Below the pieces are notes generated by a model. It worked only from the letters and a program-made list of their open reading frames with translations. It made no database searches and was not told the origin of the DNA. Positions 1 through 10,212 of a stretch of DNA of 64,000 nucleotides are shown here, one piece after another. This DNA is from Chaetorhynchus papuensis (taxonomy: Eukaryota; Chordata; Aves; Passeriformes; Rhipiduridae), in contig VWYX01000355.1 of the NCBI GenBank assembly GCA_013396525.1, positions 62,001 to 126,000 on the forward strand, written 5' to 3'. Numbering within the stretch: the stretch's first letter is position 1; each line of letters begins with the position of its first letter. A program made the translations under genes and the position numbers.

Positions 1-64
1 TGAGCCTGCCTCTCTCCCTGCTCACAGAAGAGTTAGGAACTGGAGCAGGGAGATTGGATGCCAC

Positions 65-141
65 CTGTACAATGGAGAATCAGTGTCCCTGTGCTGCTGG
101 GCTTGCAGTCTCCATGCCCATGACTGCTGTGCACTGCTGCT
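65..141 (-). CDS. Dystroglycan-like protein, tentative coding exon 3
   Basis: Splicing from the phase-2 donor at 365/364 into the acceptor CTTTGCTGTCCCAG gives a 77-base open exon. It encodes QAAVHSSHGHGDCKPSSTG and then TLILHCT, ending at TACAG|GTGGCA. In alpha-dystroglycan the cadherin-like domain is followed, after about 30 residues, by a Cys and a strand of the type TVLTVILD. Here a Cys and TLILH follow at a similar distance (36 residues), which supports the exon. The polypyrimidine tract is short and the donor is not ideal, so both boundaries are uncertain. The remaining coding sequence would lie left of the window. Confidence 0.4.
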
Positions 142-364
142 CTGGGACAGCAAAGCCTCCGGCTTTTATATTCAATGTGCGCTTGTTCAATATTTTGTGG
201 GGTTTTGTTTTGGTTTTGGTTCCCTGATGTCACATTTCCACAGCGGGAAAAACCCACCCTGTGTCAATCAGGCAGCACCCATCTCTTTTTTTTTTTTTTT
301 TTTAAATCATTTTTCCCTCCCCTCACTGATTAGAGCAGAAGCCACGGAGGCCGGCGGTACTCAC
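142..364 (-). other. Intron between exons 2 and 3 of the dystroglycan-like gene (tentative)
   Basis: Short segment between a GTGAGT donor and a CCCAG acceptor on the minus strand. It contains a homopolymer tract (T on the plus strand, 285-303). Chance ORFs on both strands cover it. Confidence 0.4.
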
Positions 365-603
365 TGGTAGCTGTTTGGCATGCGGTTCAGATTCTGCATT
401 TCCAAGGATAAACTGCTGTCCTGCACATGGATGGTGAAGTTTCCAGCAGCCCTCGGTGTTTCCTGGGCAGGCACCCCTCCAAGGGCAGCAATGCTGAGCA
501 GGTACACTCCTCCCTCCCCTGCCATCGGCAGCCCTTGCAGCGTGTTTGTTTTGGGGTTGAATTCCAACCATTTTGGCAACTCCGCACCACTGGCTAAAGT
601 GAC
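365..603 (-). CDS. Dystroglycan-like protein, coding exon 2 (rest of cadherin-like domain)
   Basis: The exon starts after the acceptor TTACGGAGCAG and encodes residues 98-176, joining exon 1 in phase 0 as QYK|VTLASG. It contains LPKWLEFNPKTNTLQGLP followed by GGVYLLSIAA. These match the dystroglycan signature LPSWLHW...TL-GLP...GV-YIS--A, which completes the first cadherin-like domain. An N-glycosylation sequon (NFT) lies at residues 152-154. The exon ends at ACCA|GTGAGT, a strong donor in phase 2. Read without splicing, the frame ends at once: Gln is followed by TGA inside that same donor. The gene therefore either continues by splicing, unlike DAG1, whose second coding exon is uninterrupted in my recollection, or ends here as a short secreted protein. 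Family assignment is strong from the ordered motif matches; exact function is unknown. Confidence 0.75.
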
Positions 604-1058
604 CTGCTCCGTAAGAGGATGGCAGAGGAACAGAATTAGTGATGGGAAATGGTTTTACTGCTCCAGTTTTATGTACTGTAAGCTCTAGCTGGACAAAAGT
701 TCATAAAGAGCCACAACTGATCCATTTGGAAATCTTAGAAACCACAGTGCCTTGGTTTTTCATGTAGTGCTTGTTTTGGGTGTTTTTTAGCATAGTGGCA
801 ACACTTACTGTCCGTTTCCAAGACCCTGCATTCTTTAGGCGGCAGGTAGACAAAACATGTGTATGTATTTGTTTATTTGCTCAGTAGGGAAGTGCTGCAC
901 TGGCAGTGAATGACTGCGAGATTTTTGCCATCAGTTCTATGTGTTTCTAATACATCTGAGGCACTTTCTAGAAGGAGATTGTTAGTGAGCTCATTTTAAA
1001 CATAAAGCAAATGTCTTTGCTGCAGGATTGCACCAGGAAATATATTGAATAGTGTTAC
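604..1058 (-). other. Intron between exons 1 and 2 of the dystroglycan-like gene
   Basis: This 455-base intron has a GTAACA donor and an acceptor ending in CAG, in phase 0. Its position within the cadherin-like domain corresponds to the single coding intron of DAG1 as I remember it. No repeats or other features were recognised inside. Confidence 0.7.
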
Positions 1059-1349
1059 CTTGTACTGAGTTACCATTCCCTGAAAGGCAAATGCTGGCAC
1101 TGGATAATAGAATATTTTTCCCACGAGGACAGTTGCATCTGGGATTATTCCTTGCAGGCTCTTTGTTTCTTCCCATCTGTTGTTCAGTCCCTTGGCAACC
1201 TCAGCAGGGGAGCTCCCACAGACAGGCAGCAGCACAAAGAGAAGAGGGAGCAGGGGCGAGACCCTCAGCCCTGGGAGCACAGGGGACCCCGAGGCAGGAG
1301 AGCTGTGCTGGGTGTGCCCTGGGTCCCTGCAGGCATCATCCATCCTCAT
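1059..1349 (-). CDS. Dystroglycan-like protein, coding exon 1 (signal sequence and start of cadherin-like domain)
   Basis: This exon encodes 97 residues starting with MRM. A hydrophobic stretch at about residues 31-44 (SPLLPLLFVLLPVC) looks like a signal sequence, so the product should enter the secretory pathway. Residues 66-84 (LQGIIPDATVLVGKIFYYP) match the start of the first cadherin-like domain of alpha-dystroglycan (pattern GIPDGT-VVG-F---P). Dystroglycan is a laminin receptor of the dystrophin-glycoprotein complex. The exon ends in phase 0 at CAAG|GTAACA. As I recall, DAG1 has its coding intron after Lys95 at the same place in the domain, and it also starts with MRM, which supports this start. 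A second Met at residue 3 (1343) has the better Kozak context (A at -3, G at +4). The gene is transcribed leftwards, away from ITPR2. True DAG1 is elsewhere in bird genomes as far as I know, so this should be a paralogue. Non-coding 5' exons were not identified. Confidence 0.75.
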
Positions 1350-3482
1350 CCAGCGCCGCTGGCAGCCAGGTGCTGCTACTGGAGCTGTAGGGGAAAGAGA
1401 AAACCCAAACCCATGGGCACGTGCTCCTCAGATCAGCCAGCCCCATGTCCCAGGGAAGCAGAACGCTGCCAAATGTCTGAGGCTCTCACTGCATTGGTTA
1501 CAGCCCTGCTGGTCTCTCTGGGCCACAGTGACATTTGGGGAGGGCTCTGGGCTTTAAGAAGCCTCAGTACTCACCATCGCTGCTCCCTTCAGCCAAAGGA
1601 TTTCCACGGGGAAACAACACACAGCACAAAGCTGGGTCATGATGCTTTTTAACTCAGTTGCCTTCAGTCTTGCTGCTGCTCCCATCTCTGTTCCTGTTGT
1701 GATAAAAGCCCACTCGGAGGTGAAATGCTACCCTGGGGCCTCATCAGGGGGCCTCCAGCATATGGCTCAGGGCAGAGCCAGGTGAACAGCGCAGTAACCT
1801 GACCTGCCAGGATTTTGTGGTGTAGTGGGAGCAAAGGGAAAGGTGAGTATGGCAGATGGCACTGATCACGGGGACAAAGGCAGGCTGAGACTACCCATCC
1901 CTTGCTCTGTAGCATCAAGGGCTGGAATTCCATTTGCTATGTTTGATGCTGCTTCTACAAGGGAGGAGAAGAGAGCAGTAATAAGGGCTCTCATCAACCT
2001 GTGAGTGGCTTCCACCTTTTAGATGAGCAGTGCATACAACATGCTTGGTCCATCCTGCTTAGGACAGCTTTGTTTAAAAGCATACAAGAAGGAAAGAACA
2101 TTTACCAGCCCAAATGATACAACTGAGAAAGCATGGATGATGTTTTGGAGCCAGGTGAGGGCAGGGAGTGCTCCTTTCTTGGTACAGCTCTGACAGTAGG
2201 ATGGCTTGAAAACCACAGCTTGCTTTGCTTTGGCCCTACAAACCCAGTGGCCATTTATCGAGGAATCAGGGTTTGCTCTGCTGGCCTTTAACAAGTATTT
2301 TCTTCCTTCTGTTTGTGGATGGGTTTGCAGTAGTTGCCAAGCTTTCTGTTGTGCTCCGTTGCACAGATCCCTTCCATTTTAGCCACGAGCGGAGCGTGCT
2401 TTGGGTAGAGCAAGAAGTGGCGATGCAAATCTTACATAAGACAAAAATGGTGTGATATCTACCAGAAGGCAATGGTTTGGTAGAGCCTGCAGTGTGTTCC
2501 TATGCTCTGGGAAAAACAGAAACCCACTCACCGTACTGACAGGTGTGCAGTGCTTGATGCTGTTATCTGCTTTTGGCCAGAGATGAACATTTATCCAGCA
2601 AAGGTTTATCTGTTTCCCTTGCAACCATGATTGGCTCTGAATAAATCAAAAGTTTGTGTTTCTTTGATTATGCTCAGCTGTGCTGAGAAACAAGTTGCTA
2701 CATTCACCTCTCCATTTTTCACTGTCAACATCTCCCGTGTTCCCTTCTCCTGCAATCCCTGAAAACAATGACAACTTCTCATTCACCCCTTATGAAAAGA
2801 GGGAATAGGAGTTGGGGCAGAAGTTCAAGTTGGAGATGAGGACTTTTATCTAGGGAATATCATTCTTATGCAAGGGAATGGGTGCTTGACAGCTGACTAA
2901 TCCCTCCTAATGAATTTGCCTCCTGAGAGCTGAGTAAATATTGCCATGTAACCATGCATGAATCATCAGTGTGCTCTGAAACGATGGGAATGCTCTGAGA
3001 TCCCTTGGTTGCTGTGAGCTGACAGGATTCCAAACCACCCCTGCAAGGGCAACATCTGCCCAGTGCTGCAGGGATCCAAAGCCTATGGACACACCTGTGC
3101 TTCGGGTGAGGGGATGCCAGGGAGTGTTTCACCTATTTGGGTCCTCTCCCTCCTTGGTAACATTTGTCCCCCTGGCTTTGACAACAGCAGCAATCGTGTA
3201 TTTACTCTGTAGGGTATTCACTCTGTAGTGTCAGGTGTGGCAGAATACTTTCACACTGCTTGCTGTCGTAATGTTCTGGGTATAAACTTACTGAAACCTC
3301 ACATGAATGTACAAGGGCTTAAAATAATTAGGTTTTTAAAATTTCTCTGGAGCCTCCCTGTAATGCTCGCTTGCTGTTTAATTACTGAGCTCATAATGAA
3401 TTGCTCTTGCTAAATTGCAACAGAGGCATGTGGCAGTCTGTTGGGTGAATGCCTTTTGATAAAAACAAAAATGAGAGTGGGA
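1350..3482. other. 5' flank of the dystroglycan-like gene; no coding support
   Basis: The first few hundred bases should hold the 5' UTR and promoter of the minus-strand gene, but no convincing TATA box or CpG island is visible. The rest is unique-looking sequence without recognisable exons or repeats. Open frames here are short, overlap on both strands and match nothing I know. Confidence 0.5.
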
Positions 3483-3777
3483 GAGAGACTTCATACAAGA
3501 GCACACAGTAACAGGACCAGGGGGAATGGCTTCAAGAGAGAGGGTGGGTTTAGATGGGATATTGGCAAGAAATTGTTCCCTGTGAGGGTGCTGAGGCCCT
3601 GCCACAGGGTGCCCAGAGAAGCTGTGGCTGCCCCTGGATCCCTGGCAGTGTCCAAGGCCAGGCTGGATGGGGCTCTGAGCAAGCTGGGATAGTGGAAGGT
3701 GTCCCTGCCCATGGCAGGGGGTTGGCACTGAGTGAACTTTAAGGTCCCTTCCAACCCAGGCCATTTTATGATTCTCT
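3483..3777 (+). mobile_element. CR1 LINE fragment (3' end), subfamily with CCTGGATCCC
   Basis: Contains the typical avian CR1 3' region: a CCCTGTGAGGGTGCTGAGG block, GTGTCCAAGGCCAGGCTGG, GGATAGTGGAAGGTGTCCC, and the terminal TCCCTTCCAACCCAGGCC followed by TATGATTCTC. Only the 3' tail is present, as is usual for 5'-truncated CR1 copies. Confidence 0.92.
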
Positions 3778-6700
3778 GAAACTATCTCAAACGTCACTCT
3801 CAGTCTAAATGCAGGGAAACTTGGGAACAAATGTAGCTAATCCAGAAACAAGGACTACTGGCTTGAGGTATTTACTTCCCACACAGAACCAAGAAATACC
3901 AAAAGTTTTATGGAATAACTTCATTCTGATGTGATTTCATGACTAGAGTGCAGAGATAAAGGTGGGCAACTGTAATCCAAAGCTCACCTGAATCAAACAA
4001 TCTTTTTGGGGCACCTGTAAGTACTTGTAAAGACAAAAATAACTTATTTATTTTGCTCCACTTCTACCTTTAGACACTTTTTCCTACAAGTGTGTGCTAC
4101 ATTTATACAAATGCGATTCTGACACCTGGGAAAAAACCACTCCTTAACCCTTATCTATCACCAAAGGACACAACTGAAGGATACACTATCTTCTGTTTTC
4201 TTTTTGGGTGATCTTGTAAAATGGAAATTGTGACTGTCTTGTTTCCCTGTGCTGCCCTGCCTAAGCCACTCTCTTGTCACTCCTTCTTAGAGGAAATGGG
4301 GAACAAATGTCCAATACTTCCCTGTCCATGTTTAGCAAGCTGGCTTGGCAGGGTTTAAGGTCTCCTGCAACATCCCAAATAGCCCAGAATGGTTCAGCTT
4401 CACAGCCTAGAACACAAAGGTAATGTTTTTTGATGAGGTTGTTTTCTGTATCTATTAAATCCCCAGCACCTGGAATCAAGGAATTGCTTGGCAATTTTAA
4501 CTTCCTTTCAAGTCTCTTTGATATTCCAGCCCCCTTCTCTGCTGCAAAGGAAACCTCAGTCTTTTCCCAGTAGCCCCAGAAAACCCAGCAAGCAGAAGGT
4601 GACTTCAGAACAGTGTTTTGGTGGTCTGATTCATTATTTTTGCAATGTCTGGAGCTGGCAGTGCTGGCAGCCCTGGCATCCATGCATTGGTCACTTGCCA
4701 GGCAGTTTCAGAGCAGTTTGTGTGGACATAACATGAAGCCTGGTAGCAGCACATTTTCTTCTGAATTGTCCAGTATGAGTTTTCCACCTTTGACTTCCAT
4801 TAAATTCCAGGAAAAGCCTCCTGTGTTGGAGTTGCCTGGAAACCTGTGGAGATATGCCTGCAAATTGGCTGTTGGTGCTTTGAGCCTCATGCAAAATGTG
4901 GGAGATGTTTTTGCTTGGACTGTTGCAATTAACATGTTGCCTGTTTCTGGAAGGCAAAATACTGGAAACTGGGAGTTGGGAAAGGCAGAAATGAATATGG
5001 TGGAAGAAAGGAGCCTGGATGTTACAACCTGTGTGTCACAACCATGTCCCTCCTGTGTTGCCAAACGTGAATTAATTAGAAAGGCAAGGTTTTGGTATCT
5101 GGGATAAGCGTCAGAAAAAGGGTTGGGTTTCTTTTCATGCCTTTTCTTCAAAATAATGATGCACCCCCTCCCCACCCCCAGTTTTATTAATTTTAATCAT
5201 GCTGGTGTTTTATCTTTAAGTGGCTGCCTCAGGTTTTATTTCTTTTTCCCTTATTTTAAAACAAATGGGAGAAAGAGTGGAAAGGACAAAGGAACAACAT
5301 CTGAGGGAAAGCTGCTTCTTAAACCTTGTCTTTACTTGCTTCTTCTTCTCATTCTGCTTAGCACTGGGAAAGTATTTTCACTTCCCACCCCACTTCCCTC
5401 CCAAACCCTTATGCTTCCTCTGAGAAATTGTCTACGTGGGAAAGTTTAAACATGAAAGCCAAGGGATGATTTCATACCAAGGTTAAATTTTAACTACCCA
5501 TGTGAACGCTGTTGTTTTGCTACCAGCATTTTTCCCCCCAAATTATGGTTTTCTTTTCCTCTTTAAAGCTCAGTTTATGACATTGCAAACTGATTAAACT
5601 GAGCTGGAAGAGGTTGTGCTAAAAGGACTCAGGCATTTACAGAGTTACAGCTACATATCTAGCAGATAAAGCTTTCCTGCTCAGACAAGCCCTCACTATT
5701 TCATCTTAGCTGTTGGTTGGAGTTTTTTTCCTAGGGAGAGCTAAAAAGTGGGAAGAAAGAATTTACTTCAGTGATTTCACTCTCTAAAGCACCATCTTTT
5801 TGTCTTCCATTTCAGCTTCTTTGAAAATGAGGAAAACGGGTCACATTCAAAATGTTTGGGGTTTTTTTTGATGAAGGTTCATCTTTTCATAAACTTTGAA
5901 GTAATATTAAATTTTGGCCTTTTCAAAGTTATTAATTATTTAATAATTCCTTTAAGGGAAAGATCACTAGGTTGGCCTGAATAAAGATGCTCTGCTGTAA
6001 GAAGTTTCTGTTTGTAACACTGTGCTCTGTGGAAAGGGAGATGAGAGAAGGTGCTAGAGCTGCTCACAAAGCAGGACTTTTGCCTTTACACCTGTTAAAT
6101 TCATTGGGAGACCTGCAAACCACTAAAACCTCATTAAAACTGCATCTCTCTCCAGCTGTTAATACCAACATGGGCTGTCACTTCAAAAGGGATTTTAGAA
6201 ATCCTGTCAGCTGATACCACTCTGAGCTGTCCTGCGTGGCAAAAGGAGCCATTGGCTGAAGTCTTCTGGCAAAGTCTTCGTTGTTGTTTTGATTTTTTTT
6301 CCTTCTGGTCAAATGGAGGAGTCTGAGCAGAGCAGAGGTTTGCACAAACCCCAGGGCAGGAGGGAGCCTGGTGTGCCAAGTTCCAGCCTTGTGTGATTTT
6401 TCAGAAGGGGGTGGGATGTGCACCAAGCAAGGAGCACAAGGTTTATGAGGGCCAGGCTGACAGGACCTTATTTATGGCTCCCACTGCTGCTCCCGGGCCC
6501 AGCTTTTGCATTCAGCCGACGTTGCTGCCTTCCCACAGCAGGCTCTCAAACCAGTAAGAACCCTAAAATGGTCTGTGTTTCACTCAGTGGGCTCAGTTTC
6601 ACCTCTCTCTTAGCTGATGTGGCAGTTTGGGACAGAGCTCCCATCCCCTGCCACCAGCCCCAAATTTGGCTCACAGCTCTCTGCTGAACCCAGCACTGTC

Positions 6701-8814
6701 CCTCCACTAACACAGATGCTGCTGCCATTGCTCTTTGTGTGAGATGGTTTCTGTCTTCTCTGCTGGAAAGAAGGAAGAAAAAGCAATCACATTTCCAGGT
6801 GATCAGCTGTGGATCTTCTCCACAAGGAGAGTGAACTCAGTTGTGCCTGGAAGTGATGGGGAAGCTGCAGAGGAGATGGCAGTGCTGCCCAGTGGGTGAG
6901 AGGCTGGCTGGCTCCGGGGTGTGCAGAGCACCTCCTTCCCCCTTAGGCACTTCCAGAGGTGCTGAAAACCGGGCAGCTGGGCTGCTCTCCCTCCTTCACC
7001 TCTGCTTGTTTTGTAAGCCAGTCCTAAAGCTCTCTCCAAAAAGCACATGGCAGCTGAGCCCCCGTGCCTTTCTGAGTGGCAGAAGCCAGGAGGCTGTTGA
7101 CTGATGGGGGAAAGGAAGGAAATTTACAGCCAGAACCCTCTCATCAGTTTCTCCTCCCAGATGTTTTTCTTTCGGTGTTTGTTTTACTTTGGCAATTGAC
7201 TAAACAAATTGCTGTCGGAGTGGTGCAGCTGATGGAGTCTGGTTTCCTTCAGGTTTTTCTGTAGTTCTCTTTCTTCTGCCTTAATGATCTCAGCTTCATC
7301 CTCTGCCATATTTTCCACAGAGAAGGGCAGCCAGGAGCCGAACAGGGCTGCTTTTGGCTTTTCCCTCCCTCACTGGGGACACGGTTTTGAATTTCTGTCC
7401 TTTAGCCAATCTCTAATTCTCAAAAAAATCTTGAAATAACATAATTTTCAAGGCATCCATAAGATCCCTCCCCCCACAAATGCTCTAAACTGGCTAATAA
7501 CGGGATCAGGCATTTCTGGCTGGGGAGAGGACTGGGTTCTTGGAGGGGGCAGGCTGCAATTGCACAAGCTTTGTTTCCTCACAGCACCGAGGTGCAAGTC
7601 AGTCCCTGGAAGCCTGTTTTGTAAAAAAGCCACTTGTTTTCTGCATCCCTTGGAGCTGTCTGGGCGAGCTGCTCCTGCTATTGCTAAAAGCACTTGAGCA
7701 GAATAAAAATCCGTATCCTCAGCAAAGCACTTGAGGCTGGGCTGCCTCAATTGCAAAGGAGCAACAAAAAGAGGGGAATAAAGCATGGCATCGCTTTAAA
7801 ATAAAGGAGTTTCTATGATAGTTACAGTAAAAGTAATGTTTATGTTCACTCTTGACAATGTTTACAGCTTCCTTTCAAATGGGTTGCCCAGAGGTATGGG
7901 TGGGATTCAGTTTCTGCCTTTATTTTTTTTATTTTCAGTTTATGCCAATTGTCCTTTTGTAGGTGAAATTAAGTGTTGACCAGAAAAGCACAGCTCAGGG
8001 AAGGTGTTGTCCTGGCTGTGCAAGCAATGATTGAGGCCTCTGCAGAGAGGCAGCTGTGACTCTGCTTTCATATCTTTCAGGAATTATATGACTTATCACT
8101 GATGAAGCCAGATCTTTGATAGGGGATTGAAAGTAATCCCTAAATATTTAACATGTGAGAATTAAAGACGACCAATTTGTCAGATTTTAGAGTGGGTTGA
8201 GACTTGCTCCAAGGCCCTGGTAAGTATGACTCATGTTGAGGTGCTCAAGGGTTTTTATGAAGACTTATCGGTATAACAGGGAGTGAAAAAAAAGAGTGGT
8301 GGAAAGGCAGCTCTGGAGGTTTTGAGTGAGTTTCACAGAGGGAAAGTGAGGGAGCTGTAAATTGTGTTGAACTTGGGGGATGGAGAAAACCAAAACAATC
8401 TAGTTTGTATGGATGCCACGTGCTGGAATGAAATTATGCATGAAATAATGCAAAAAGCCTTGAGCTGAGCTTCATAGCTGCTCTTACAAAAGACAGGGGA
8501 GGATTTCGTGGGGCTGTGTTTTCACAGCCAGGCCTCAACAGCACGTTTTGGTCCTGTAATAAGGCATTTGGTAAACTAGCTAAGTTTTTGGGAACAGTTC
8601 AAGCTCTATTCTTGCAGTCCTTCAGAGATTCTGGAAACTAAATTTTCTATTTAAAGTCCTAGCTCTCGATCTAGGAGCCTTACTTCAGGCACTTATTTCT
8701 GCAAATATTAGTCTGGCTATTTGCTTTTTATTTTTCCTTTTTTCAGGCTGTTGTGCCTGGATGCTTTTATTTGCATACATAATGTTTGTTCTTGCAACAG
8801 CCCCCGCTCTGAAA

Positions 8815-8828
8815 GTTGCCGGGGTAAC
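8815..8828. promoter_or_regulatory. Candidate RFX X-box
   Basis: GTTGCCGGGGTAAC fits the RFX consensus of two inverted half-sites (GTTGCC and GGTAAC) with a 2-base spacer. It sits in a locally GC-rich intergenic block. Function is inferred from motif only. Confidence 0.35.
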
Positions 8829-9069
8829 AGCTTTGTCTGTTGTTTCCATCTGAAAGCCGGTCGAGAGTGGCACCTCGACCTCCTGGCTGGGGGCTGGAGC
8901 GGGAGCCAGCAGAGCTGGGTTCCATCCTGCCCTGGCTGCTGGCATCTGCCTTTGCCCGAGGTGCCCTTGGCAGGAACCAGCCGAGCGTTCCGGTGGTTTC
9001 ATTTATTTATTTATTAATTTACTATTGATTTGTTTGTTTGTGTGCCTGTTGTTGGGCAGCCACCCGGCC

Positions 9070-9082
9070 CCTGCCTAGCAAC
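9070..9082. promoter_or_regulatory. Second, weaker RFX-like site
   Basis: CCTGCCTAGCAAC differs from the RFX form GTTGCCTAGCAAC at its first two bases. It lies about 250 bases from the first X-box-like site. Confidence 0.25.
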
Positions 9083-9582
9083 CTCTGGCAGCCACAACAT
9101 TCACTTCAAGGACTCTTCCCACATCCAAGGGCTTTCCTCACACCTCGCTGTCCACCCTTGACCCCGACTCCCCTTGCCCACATCCCATCCAGGCCTCCCT
9201 GCTTCCCCCAAACTCCTCTGTAGCTCCTGCCATTTGCCTCTTGGTGTCTCCATTTCCCTTCTGACCCCAGGTTTGTCCTGTTGGCTTTCAGGACTGGTTG
9301 TTATTGTGGCTTTACCTCTGTGGATCTGTAATTGCCACCAGCCCGTTGGGCAAATGTTAACTTTTTTCAGGACCAGCTGCTTGGAGAAAGGAATTTCAGG
9401 ATGGTTCTTCTGAAACTCACAGATGTTTTCTTTGTTTATTTTGTTTCTACCTACTTTCCTATTTCTCGAATATGCCTGGACATGTCAAAACAGTGATGAT
9501 CAGCTTGCATTAAATAAATTAACTTAATACTGCTTGACATCATTATCTTTAGCTCATCCACTGAAAGCACCTAAAGAGAAGG

Positions 9583-9690
9583 GTTGGTCTTGGTTTTGCT
9601 AGGATTTGCATTTTTTGTTGGTTTGGTTTTTGGGGTTTTGGTTGGGGGCTTTTTGGGGGTTTTTTTTTGGTGGTTGATTGTTGTTTTTTA
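9583..9690 (+). repeat. G/T-rich low-complexity tract
   Basis: The plus strand consists almost only of G and T, with runs GGGG, GGGGG and GGGGG between 9632 and 9659 and a T9 run just after. It could fold as a G-quadruplex. Confidence 0.6.
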
Positions 9691-9815
9691 AAGGAGAAAT
9701 GTTTGAAGCTCACCCTGCAGACCAGTGGCAGAGCAGGACTGCGGGCAGGTCTCCTGAGCTCCCTCTGATCCCACTCCTCGATGGATCAGCCTCTTTCACT
9801 GCTCTGGCTTTGGGT

Positions 9816-10212
9816 CTGAGAGAAGTTAGGGCTGTTCAGCCTGGAGAAGAGAAGGTTGTGTGGAGACCTCACAGCGCCTTCCAGGATCTGAAGGGGCCCA
9901 CAAGGAAGGTGGAGAGGGACTCTGCATCAGGAGCTGGAATGACAGGACAAGGAGTAATGGGTACAAATGGAAAGAGGGGGAATTTGGGACAAATGTATGG
10001 AAGAAATTGTTCCCTGTGAGGGTGCTGAGGCCCTGGCACAGGTTGCCCAGAGAAGCTGTGGCTGCCCCTGGATCCCTGGCAGTGTCCAAGGCCAGGCTGG
10101 ATGGGGCTCTGAGCAAGCTGGGATAGTGGAAGGTGTCCCTGCCCGTGGCAGGGGGGGCTGGAACAAGATGATTTTTAAGGTCCCTTCCTACCCAGGCCAT
10201 TTTCTGGTTCTA
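9816..10212 (+). mobile_element. CR1 LINE fragment (3' end), subfamily with CCTGGATCCC
   Basis: Starts with the CR1 block GGGCTGTTCAGCCTGGAGAA and continues through GAGGGTGCTGAGGCCCTGGC, GTGTCCAAGGCCAGGCTGG and GGATAGTGGAAGGTGTCCC to TCCCTTCCTACCCAGGCC. It is longer at its 5' side than the copy at 3483. It shares with that copy the extra TGG in CCCCTGGATCCCTGG. Confidence 0.93.

Larger units (their letters stand above)
3778..9815. other. Intergenic DNA without coding support
   Basis: No recognisable exons. The segment alternates between AT-rich unique sequence and a more GC-rich block at about 8800-9250 that holds two RFX-like motifs (listed separately). An (ATTT)n-like run lies at about 9001-9018 and a G/T-rich tract at 9583-9690. 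A CCACGTG E-box is present near 8415. Confidence 0.6.

Noticed and set aside
9816..10212. Open frames of 80-125 codons within CR1 copies here and at 3483, 25856, 37815 and 59218
   Set aside because: They recur because the CR1 3' region is repeated; this part is the non-coding 3' end, and no reverse transcriptase segment is present.
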